NCBI RefSeq assembly: GCF_002282855.1
Contig: NZ_NRIR01000005.1
Location: forward strand, 62,001-126,000
Reading direction: 5' to 3'
Origin: Paraferrimonas sedimenticola
Lineage (GTDB): Bacteria > Pseudomonadota > Gammaproteobacteria > Enterobacterales > Shewanellaceae
DNA: 64,000 bases
Below, one piece after another: positions 57,228 to 64,000 of the stretch. The notes beneath the pieces are model-generated. The model was not told the origin of the DNA, did no database searches, and saw nothing but the letters and a program-made list of their open reading frames with translations. The stretch's first letter is position 1; the number at the start of each line of letters is the position of its first letter. Position numbers and translations under genes: made by a program.

Positions 57228-57827
57228 ATCAAACTCGCTTGGATACTCATATTTAGCGCGGTGCTCATTTGGTCTGGGATAAATCCCAAAGATACCTTCA
57301 CTTGGTTTCTTGAAGTACTCCCCGCTCTGATAGGCGCGGCCATTCTGGCAACGACCTACAAACGATTCCCGCTGACACCACTACTTTATGTTTTGATCTT
57401 GGCTCACTGCGTGGTACTGATGGTGGGCGGCCACTACACTTACGCCGAAGTCCCTTTGTTTGACGGGTTATTCGGGGCTGAGCGCAACAACTACGATAAG
57501 GTCGGGCACTTTTTTCAAGGATTCGTGCCTGCATTAATCGCCCGCGAAATCCTAATTCGCCTACAAGTGGTTAACGGCGCTGCCTGGCGCAATTTGTTTA
57601 TCGTTTCTGTGTGTCTGGCGTTTAGCGCTTTCTACGAGTTACTCGAGTGGTGGGTAGCAGCGGCGACCGGCGAAGACGCGGAAGCCTTTTTGGGAACCCA
57701 AGGCTATGCTTGGGATACTCAGTCCGACATGTGGTTTGCGCTGATTGGCGCTATTACCGCGTTGATTTGTCTGTCTCGCAGGCACGATAAGCAGCTGCAA
57801 CGCATCGCCAAAACGACTCCATCCTAA
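57228..57827 (+). CDS. DUF2238 (YjdF-like) membrane protein
   Basis: A six-helix membrane protein (about 200 residues) with the DUF2238 patterns GGHYTYAEVPLF, NNYDKVGHFFQGFVPALIAREIL and AFSAFYELLEWW. GTG 57261 has no ribosome binding site and cuts the first helix. In-frame upstream, ATC at 57228 follows AAGGA (57217-57221) by the right distance and completes the helix (IKLAWILIFSAVLIWSG), so a rare ATC start is proposed. Confidence 0.75.
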   Translation: MKLAWILIFSAVLIWSGINPKDTFTWFLEVLPALIGAAILATTYKRFPLTPLLYVLILAHCVVLMVGGHYTYAEVPLFDGLFGAERNNYDKVGHFFQGFVPALIAREILIRLQVVNGAAWRNLFIVSVCLAFSAFYELLEWWVAAATGEDAEAFLGTQGYAWDTQSDMWFALIGAITALICLSRRHDKQLQRIAKTTPS

Positions 57828-57900
57828 TCGAGAATAAACCATTAGCTCGAAGCTCCCGTAACTTAGTCCAACCACAGACAATTGGGGGAAGCGAGCTAGC

Positions 57901-58365
57901 GTGAACATTTTTATTCTGGATCAGGACATCGAAACCTGCGCGCGATTCCACTGCGACCAGCACGCCAACAAAATGATACTCGAGAGCGTGCAGTTGCTTT
58001 GCACCGCGCTCAACAAAAAGGGTTTTGAAACGCCGTACAAGTCGACTCATGTAAAACACCCTTGCGTACTGTGGGTGGAAGACTCGTACGATAACTTCGA
58101 ATGGTTGGTGGCGCTCACTAAAGCACTCAATAAAGAGTACCGTTATCGCTTTGACAAACCCCAAGATCACAAGTCGATTGCGGTTTTAGAGGCGATAAAA
58201 CCCTTAACCTTTGAGCGTCGAGGGTTGACGCCATTTGCCCAAGCCATGCCAGACCAATACAAGGTCGACGGAGACCCAGTGCAGGCCTATCGCAATTTTT
58301 ATCGCGGAGAGAAACTTGGGTTTGCGCGATGGACTAAGCGACTGCCGCCAGCTTGGCTCGACTGA
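57901..58365 (+). CDS. Protein of an uncharacterised family also seen in phages
   Basis: A 154-residue soluble protein with a GTG start after GGGGGAAG. The patterns FHCDQHANKMILESVQLLCTALN, YKSTHVKHPCVLWV and LTPFAQAMPDQYKVDGDPVQAYRNFY recall a family of unknown function I associate with T4-like and cyanophage genomes. No other phage genes are near. Conserved His/Asp/Cys residues in the first segment could bind metal. Confidence 0.65.
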   Translation: MNIFILDQDIETCARFHCDQHANKMILESVQLLCTALNKKGFETPYKSTHVKHPCVLWVEDSYDNFEWLVALTKALNKEYRYRFDKPQDHKSIAVLEAIKPLTFERRGLTPFAQAMPDQYKVDGDPVQAYRNFYRGEKLGFARWTKRLPPAWLD

Positions 58366-58416
58366 GCTAAAATATTCGAAAAGCAATGACCGTACCCGAT
58401 AAGTAAAGCTGCCATA

Positions 58417-59022
58417 TTGAAACCAAAAGACATTGGACTCGCCTACGACCAACTTACCCACTTGTGGTTGGGTGAAGCATTTGATCGCAATAACGGCATA
58501 ACTCAGCATCGACAAGCTGTCGCATTTCTCGAGAGCAAAGGACACGCCTTAGATGTGGGCTGTGGCTGCAGTGGTCGTTTGTTTGAATTATTTGAAGCGG
58601 CAGGACTAACCCCAGAAGGGGTGGATATCTCTGCCGAGATGGTAGCGCAGGCTCGTAGCGCTTATTCGAACGCCATCTTGTATCACGCTGACATCTGCCA
58701 ATGGCAATTGCCAAAGTCTTACGCACTAATCAGCGCTTGGGACAGCCTCTGGCACCTACCTTTAGAACACCACCAAAGCGTATTGCAAAAGCTGGTGGAA
58801 GGGCTTCAACCCGGGGGCGTACTGATATTTTCCTTTGGTGGATTGGACTTGCCTGACGAGCACTGCAATAGCGCCATGGGACCTGAAATCTATTATTCCA
58901 CTCTAGGAGTTAACGGTTTCGTCGATGCCATTAGGGCGCTTGGCTGTCAACTCAAGCACCTAGAGTTCGACCAGCTACCCGAAAAACACTGCTACCTGAT
59001 TGCACAAAAGCCTCAAACCTAA
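58417..59022 (+). CDS. Class I SAM-dependent methyltransferase
   Basis: About 201 residues from a TTG at 58417 (the ribosome binding site is poor, so the start is uncertain). Motif I is LDVGCGCSGRLFELF, followed by a GVDIS loop and the SAWDSLWHLPLEHH motif. The class is clear; the methyl acceptor is not. Confidence 0.82.
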   Translation: MKPKDIGLAYDQLTHLWLGEAFDRNNGITQHRQAVAFLESKGHALDVGCGCSGRLFELFEAAGLTPEGVDISAEMVAQARSAYSNAILYHADICQWQLPKSYALISAWDSLWHLPLEHHQSVLQKLVEGLQPGGVLIFSFGGLDLPDEHCNSAMGPEIYYSTLGVNGFVDAIRALGCQLKHLEFDQLPEKHCYLIAQKPQT

Positions 59023-59093
59023 GGTTTTCAGCTACTACAGCTTAGATCCCAAGCTTGTACTAGGGTTAATGGAGATATTAACTGAAGGATGGA

Positions 59094-60098
59094 ATGACAA
59101 TCAGCATGCGTGCAGTCACTTTTAACCCTAATCACGATACCTTCCAACTGGTTGAAATTGAGCGTCCAAGCGCCGGCGAGGGCGACGTACTGATCAAGGT
59201 CGACGCCTGTGGGCTTAACCCTGTCGACGCTAAAATCGCGCTTTGGAAAAGTATGGCACCAAGCATGGATGCCAACTGGGTAGCGGGATTAGATGTCAGC
59301 GGTCATATCGTTGAGCTTGGCGCTGGCGTGAGTCAATGGCGCATAGGCGATCGAGTCTTGTGTCACGGCAACATGTTTCGACCTTGTGGCGGTTTTGCCG
59401 AGTACTCGGTGCAAGCGGCGGACACTTTGGTTAAGCATCCAAATGTTGCAGCTGACGTAGCGGCTGCCACACCTTGTGCCGGTTGGACGGCTTGGCGAGC
59501 CTTATTCGACAAGCTCAGAATCGAGGAGCACGATGCCATTTTGATTACCGGAGGCTCAGGCGGTGTCGGTAGCTTTGCGGTGCAAATTGCCGCCGAGGTA
59601 GGCTTGAGCACTATTATTGCTAGTTGCTCGGCTGCCAATGTCGAGTTTGTGCGCTCATTAGGAGCGACAGAGGTGGTCGACTATCACAGCGAGTCAGTAA
59701 CCGAGCGAGTGCTGCAAATCACGCATCAGATGGGCGTGCCTATTGCGCTGGATACTGTGGGTCCTGACAACGATATTGCTGCTGCCAACGCGCTGGGCTT
59801 TGAGGGGCAGTTGGTGGAGCTGGTTGATACGGTAAGGCCGTTGAGTTATCACGAAGCTTTTATGAAAGGACTAAGCTTCCACCAACTCAGTCTTGGTGCG
59901 GGCCACCGCAATGGCGATGCCGCCAAAGCTCAGCTAGTGGCATCTGGCACGGCGTTTAGCCTGTGGTTAGAGCGAGGCCGGTTACGTGTCCCGCAATTGC
60001 AGAGCATCGACATAGAATCAGTGCCTCAGGCGATGGAGCAAATGCTGCAACAGCGTACAGTCGGAAAAATTGTGATGAGCTTGGAGGACGGAGCTTAG
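59094..60098 (+). CDS. Zinc-independent alcohol dehydrogenase/quinone oxidoreductase-like protein
   Basis: A 334-residue medium-chain dehydrogenase/reductase with a GroES-like N-terminus and a Rossmann domain (ILITGGSGGVGSFAVQIAAEVG). The catalytic zinc ligands of true alcohol dehydrogenases are not evident, which fits the quinone-oxidoreductase subgroup. ATG 59094 follows AAGGA. Confidence 0.85.
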   Translation: MTISMRAVTFNPNHDTFQLVEIERPSAGEGDVLIKVDACGLNPVDAKIALWKSMAPSMDANWVAGLDVSGHIVELGAGVSQWRIGDRVLCHGNMFRPCGGFAEYSVQAADTLVKHPNVAADVAAATPCAGWTAWRALFDKLRIEEHDAILITGGSGGVGSFAVQIAAEVGLSTIIASCSAANVEFVRSLGATEVVDYHSESVTERVLQITHQMGVPIALDTVGPDNDIAAANALGFEGQLVELVDTVRPLSYHEAFMKGLSFHQLSLGAGHRNGDAAKAQLVASGTAFSLWLERGRLRVPQLQSIDIESVPQAMEQMLQQRTVGKIVMSLEDGA

Positions 60099-60199
60099 CT
60101 CAAAAGGAGAAAGTCACACACTGACACCCGTGCTTAGTTGGTAACAGTCCACAGCGCTGGCTGATGGACTGCAGTCCCAAAAGGCTAATCGCTGTTTGT

Positions 60200-61483
60200 T
60201 TATTGTCTTCCGACAATCTCACTCACATCAATCAAATACATCTGGCGCTGGTTTTCGTGTACCGAATCGATACACACCTGAGTGCCATCGTGGTTCCAGC
60301 GCGGATGCAAGTCACAGCGATTGATTTTGCCTAAGTTGGGATCGGCGTAAAAGCTGCCGATGTCGTAGCGCTGATCGGTTTTCATGTCGTACAAAAACAA
60401 AATTCGCTCATGGGTGGTGTCGTCGGGATAGGTGTCGCTTACCATCCAACGGCCGTCCGGCGAGTAAGTCATGTGGCCATTCTCGTCTAATACGCCTTCG
60501 CCGACGACATCGGCATGCTGAGTTTTATCTTTGTATAGATGGTAGTGAATGCTGCCTTGGTGCGGTCCCCACACCATGATGTGTTCATTGCCTTGCCAAG
60601 TAGGGTGAGATATCTGCCATTCGGATTTTTCGTAATCAAAGGTACCGACCGCGTTGGCGTCAAAGTCATCCTGCAATTGCGGGATTGGATGATCTGAGCA
60701 CTCCAACAGGTACATCTCACTGCCATCTGGATTCATGCTAATCAGTCGGTGCAAGAAGCAGGTTTCGTCTTCTACTCGCTCGCTCCAACGATGCAAAAAC
60801 AACACGCGCTTGAAGTCGGGCGCGATCTCTATGTGGGATACCCAATGGGCCGCTTTATCCATCGAAGCCACGGGGTGGAAGTTTGTTAGCTGGTGATAGG
60901 TGCACACCAAACGGTACTCGCCGGTCGCCAAGTCCATGTAGTAGATACCATCGTCCTCAGGGGCTAGCGACATCTGTGTATATTGCTCTGGGGCTTGGTA
61001 GCCAATGGTTTCATGGGTGATAAACAAACGACGATAATCTACACACAAGGCGTACTGGCTGTTTTGAGCGGTAACGTATACCGGCAGCGGCAGGCGGCGG
61101 CGCTCGCCGGAGTCAGCGTCAACAATCTCAGAAGCAAAATCTGGATAGGGGTTGTTTGGGTTGTTATCACGCACGTTAAAGATGGCTTTTCGACCTGGCA
61201 TTTGGTCGAGCCATTGGGACTGGCAACCCATCTGCCAATTCCAAGTTGTGGTGCGTCCTAGTGAAGTGAATTCACCATTGGGATTATCGGCCGCGTAAAA
61301 GCCAACCTCTGCGCAGTCCTCCAAGCCCAAGTCCTTAGTCATCATGTCCACTCGATTGGCCAAAATGTAGCGGCCATCGCGGCTCCAGGTGCTTTTGTTG
61401 TAGTAGCCAAAAAAGTGATGGTAAGGCGATTGCCCCAGTTTTTGGATGGGACAGTGGTGGGTGATTATGGGTTTTGGGCTCAT
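60200..61483 (-). CDS. TolB/PL22-like beta-propeller protein
   Basis: A 427-residue protein without a signal peptide. It shows a repeating WD-like pattern (HHFFGYYNKSTWSRDGRYILANRV, NWQMGCQSQWLDQ, GHMTYSPDGRWMVSDT, CDLHPRWNHDGTQVCID), recalling oligogalacturonate lyase (PL22) and other propeller enzymes. Many conserved His residues could bind a metal. It is divergent from a symporter gene, so it may process a substrate that the symporter imports; this is inference. Confidence 0.65.
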   Translation of the reverse strand: MSPKPIITHHCPIQKLGQSPYHHFFGYYNKSTWSRDGRYILANRVDMMTKDLGLEDCAEVGFYAADNPNGEFTSLGRTTTWNWQMGCQSQWLDQMPGRKAIFNVRDNNPNNPYPDFASEIVDADSGERRRLPLPVYVTAQNSQYALCVDYRRLFITHETIGYQAPEQYTQMSLAPEDDGIYYMDLATGEYRLVCTYHQLTNFHPVASMDKAAHWVSHIEIAPDFKRVLFLHRWSERVEDETCFLHRLISMNPDGSEMYLLECSDHPIPQLQDDFDANAVGTFDYEKSEWQISHPTWQGNEHIMVWGPHQGSIHYHLYKDKTQHADVVGEGVLDENGHMTYSPDGRWMVSDTYPDDTTHERILFLYDMKTDQRYDIGSFYADPNLGKINRCDLHPRWNHDGTQVCIDSVHENQRQMYLIDVSEIVGRQ

Positions 61484-61591
61484 GTTTACAGCTTCTTTGT
61501 TATTCGATTTGTTATGACATAATTGCACAAATGTACTAAAAAGCGCTAGGCTGGGAGTTAATTAAATCGCTGAAAATAATAAGAGATGGCT

Positions 61592-62836
61592 ATGGCTGTA
61601 CTGCACCGGATTCCCAATTATGTCTGGACGCTGTTGTTTCTGTTAGTGGGTTTGGTGCTTGGTGGCATTGGCGGAGAATCCATGCGCCCAGTGGCGGCTG
61701 GTACTCGCTCGGCGCTCAGTGGCTTTATCACTTTAGTGCCTGTATTGATATTCATCGCTTTAAGTCCAGCGGTGGGCAAACTGATTTCCACCGGACAGGG
61801 TGGGCGTCTTGCCGGCGGTGTTATCCTTTGGTATTTACTGACCTCAATTTGCGCAGGCTTGCTTGGGGTTATGCTGTCCTCGCTACTATTCGACATTCGT
61901 TTTAGCGCAACCGAAGGGGACCTTTGGCAAGAAGCGTTGACCATGCTGTCTACCCTAGATGGCGAGTCTGGTGCCTCCATGCCGATATTGGCGATTCTTG
62001 TGGCAATTATCGCTGGATTGCTGGCTCATAAAGTGCCACCTCTGCAGCGCTTATTGGATAAGTTTGAAGCGGGAATGGCCAAGGCCACGCCTTGGCTGTC
62101 GCGCGTGATGCCGGTGATTGTACTCTTTTTGGGTATCACTCTAGGGGTAAATATCGGTGCGGCGGATAGCCTTAAGTACTACCTATTGATGACGCTGTAC
62201 ACCTTTTTACTTTGTGTGGTTTGGCTGGCGCTATACCAGTTGGTGGCGGTTAAGCTGTTGGCAAAACAGTCGGTGACTCAAGTGTTGAAGCGCTATTTCT
62301 TTCCAACCGCTGTGTTCGCTGCGGGCACTTGCTCGTCATTGGCGACCTTGCCGGTAAATCTAGAAAACGCTAAGAAGTTCGGTGCCGACCCTTCGGTGTC
62401 TAATTTTGTTATCCCAATCGGCAGCGTAATCAATCTCGATACCAGTGCGCTGGCTTATGTGGCTTACGCGCCGTTTATCATGACTGTGGTGTTTGATGTC
62501 TCTTTGACTTGGACCGCACTGCTCGTGGCATGGCCGGCTATTGTGATTTTCACTATTGCTGCACCAGGGCTACCGGCAGGAATGGGCACGGCGCTTTGGA
62601 GCTCAACCTTGTTCGCGGCTTTATTAGGCTTAACCGGCGATGAGAAAACGCTATTTATCACCACTTGGCTGGCTTTGTCCGGCGGCTTGCCTGACATGTT
62701 TAGGACCGCGACTAACTGCACTTGTGATGGCTTTACCGCGATTATGTTCAGTCGTTGGTTTAGATCTAGAGAGTCAGTAGGAAAGTCGCCTGTCAATACT
62801 GGCGCAGCTAAGACAAGCCAGCGACAATTTGAATAA
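61592..62836 (+). CDS. Dicarboxylate/amino acid:cation symporter (DAACS)
   Basis: A 414-residue transporter of the DctA/GltP/SstT family, with the SSLATLP re-entrant motif (CSSLATLPVNLENAKKFG) and SNFVIPIGSVINLDTSA. The AAGAGA ribosome binding site fits ATG 61592 better than ATG 61586. It imports an organic anion or amino acid with Na+ or H+; the identity is not determined. Confidence 0.9.
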   Translation: MAVLHRIPNYVWTLLFLLVGLVLGGIGGESMRPVAAGTRSALSGFITLVPVLIFIALSPAVGKLISTGQGGRLAGGVILWYLLTSICAGLLGVMLSSLLFDIRFSATEGDLWQEALTMLSTLDGESGASMPILAILVAIIAGLLAHKVPPLQRLLDKFEAGMAKATPWLSRVMPVIVLFLGITLGVNIGAADSLKYYLLMTLYTFLLCVVWLALYQLVAVKLLAKQSVTQVLKRYFFPTAVFAAGTCSSLATLPVNLENAKKFGADPSVSNFVIPIGSVINLDTSALAYVAYAPFIMTVVFDVSLTWTALLVAWPAIVIFTIAAPGLPAGMGTALWSSTLFAALLGLTGDEKTLFITTWLALSGGLPDMFRTATNCTCDGFTAIMFSRWFRSRESVGKSPVNTGAAKTSQRQFE

Positions 62837-62940
62837 GGCGGGGTGTATGTTCTCATATCGAGTTGCCCGCTGACGCGCTAATCCAAGGCCCACGGTCATT
62901 GAGCCGTTTAGACTTCCGACGGAAACAAGCGGAGATCGAT

Positions 62941-63333
62941 GTGAATTGGAACCTAATTGCCGCCGATGCTTTATTGGTAATACACACCGGCTTTATCGCC
63001 TTTGTGATAGGCGGCTTGCTGGCGATTTACCTTGGGGCATTGAGAGGCTGGGCTTGGGTTCGCAATCTTAAATTCCGCATCCTTCATCTGGCCGCTATTG
63101 GCTATGTGGTGGTGCAAGCTTGGCTGGGAGTTATCTGTCCGTTAACCATTTGGGAAATGCAGTTTCGACGCGCCGCGGGTGGTGATACTTATGCGGGTTC
63201 GTTCATCCAGCATTGGCTGCACAAGCTGATTTATTACCAAGCGCCTGAGTGGGTATTTGTGGTTTGCTATACGGCTTTTGGGTTGCTGGTGTTGGCCAGT
63301 TGGTTTGTGGTTCGACCGATGAGGCACCAATGA
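62941..63333 (+). CDS. DUF2784 membrane protein
   Basis: A 130-residue protein with four membrane helices (MNWNLIAADALLVIHTGFIAFVIGG ...). GTG 62941 follows CGGAGAT. The patterns LRGWAWVRNLKFRILHL and CPLTIWEMQFRR are typical of DUF2784. Function unknown. Confidence 0.82.
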   Translation: MNWNLIAADALLVIHTGFIAFVIGGLLAIYLGALRGWAWVRNLKFRILHLAAIGYVVVQAWLGVICPLTIWEMQFRRAAGGDTYAGSFIQHWLHKLIYYQAPEWVFVVCYTAFGLLVLASWFVVRPMRHQ

Positions 63334-63531
63334 CTGATACTTTGTCCACTTGTTGAACTGTCAATATTAACCGTCAGCATTCCTCCAATCATGACCGTCG
63401 CTCATACATGGTGAGCGATCCGAGCCGAGATTCGGTTGGTCTATTTTGCAAAAGCATTGGTAAGACGAACGCTTGAGACTCTGACGATTCTGTGCAAGCT
63501 TTTAGAAACCGTCTGATTTGAATTTTGGCCC

Positions 63532-64000
63532 ATGCAAGTGAAAGAATTGCTCTGGTATACCTGCGGAATCATGCTGCTACCTGTGCTCTTGCTACAAGGT
63601 GTGTGGGTACGTTGGCGTACCCCAAAACTAGAAGAAGCAGAGGGAGAGCGCTGCGGTGTTAGCGGTGAAGGCGAGCCCCTTGAAGTGCTGATACTCGGAG
63701 ACTCGGCGGCAGCTGGGGTTGGGGTGACTCATCAATCACAAGCCCTGGTTGGGCAGATGACCGCGGCACTGGCTCCGCATCGCAAGGTAAGCTGGCAAGT
63801 GATGGCTACCAGCGGGGATGACTGTCGTGACGCGCTGACCAAAGTCCAGCAGTGCGACGCTTCTGCAAAAGATTGGGTCTTGCTCTCTCTCGGGGTGAAT
63901 CACGTAACGCGGTTAGCCCCCTTGGCCAGTTTCGATACCGAGTTAAGGGCCTTGCTTGAGCAAATCCAATTGAAATTCAATCCCAGTCAATTGGTATTTT
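63532..64000 (+). CDS. SGNH/GDSL hydrolase, 3' end cut by the window
   Basis: The visible 156 residues start MQVKELLWYTCGIMLLPVLLL, a membrane anchor or signal, followed by block I ILGDSAAAGVGV (catalytic Ser) and block III SLGVNHVTR. It is an esterase/lipase-type hydrolase probably in the periplasm; the C-terminal catalytic Asp/His lie beyond the window. The gap 63334-63531 contains nothing I can support. Confidence 0.85.
   Translation, partial: MQVKELLWYTCGIMLLPVLLLQGVWVRWRTPKLEEAEGERCGVSGEGEPLEVLILGDSAAAGVGVTHQSQALVGQMTAALAPHRKVSWQVMATSGDDCRDALTKVQQCDASAKDWVLLSLGVNHVTRLAPLASFDTELRALLEQIQLKFNPSQLVF

Overview
The window reads as a chromosomal stretch of a marine-type gammaproteobacterium, most likely Alteromonadales near Shewanellaceae/Ferrimonadaceae. 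This is inferred from gene content and order, not from a search. The signs are suhB-trmJ-iscRSUA-hscBA-fdx, xseA divergent from guaBA, tadA-mltF-purL, a punR/punC pair, an Oar-like TonB receptor and many small secreted or membrane proteins. GC is moderate (about 50% by eye). I recognised no rRNA, tRNA, CRISPR array, prophage or transposase gene.

Layout. 1-1851: a DsbA-like oxidoreductase with an unusual CGNC site and a histidine-rich insert, then suhB. 2059-8391: trmJ and the Fe-S assembly operon iscR-iscS-iscU-iscA-hscB-hscA-fdx, preceded by two tandem IscR-type operators. 8392-17002: an accessory block holding a secreted protein, a glutamine amidotransferase, an ABC exporter, a DUF4382 lipoprotein inside an inverted array of GGGAC-palindrome doublets (REPIN-like), and punR/punC. 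The block separates fdx from iscX (17003), which is followed by ndk. 18363-28311: an envelope and stress region with a large Oar-like receptor, two beta-strand-repeat 'adhesin-like' proteins, a ChrR-like cupin, a secreted protein coupled to an S9 peptidase, and an ECF sigma/anti-sigma/DUF4097 operon. 28399-40175: housekeeping genes ppk2, xseA, guaB, guaA, tadA, mltF and purL. 40176-47478: low-GC-looking surface genes, including two lipoproteins that share a conserved tandem-hairpin leader, and a penicillin-V-acylase-like Ntn hydrolase with a divergent LysR regulator. 47479-64000: mostly short single-gene units, with a serine hydrolase, an orphan pilin, a NYN nuclease, a fasciclin protein, MarC, small membrane proteins, a methyltransferase, and a beta-propeller protein divergent from a dicarboxylate-type symporter. 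An SGNH hydrolase is cut by the window end.

How the genes work together. The isc genes build and deliver Fe-S clusters under IscR feedback. guaB, guaA and purL make purine nucleotides, ndk balances NTPs, and punR/punC probably handle purine nucleoside export. The ECF sigma operon and the TonB receptor point to envelope sensing and uptake.

The least explained signals are the covarying GGA-loop leader at two lipoprotein genes (about 40278 and 44292), the roughly 280-bp inverted arms around the DUF4382 gene, the split isc operon, the motif shared by the TonB-receptor and adhesin-like promoters, and the His-rich CGNC DsbA. I found no convincing new multi-gene defence or biosynthetic system.
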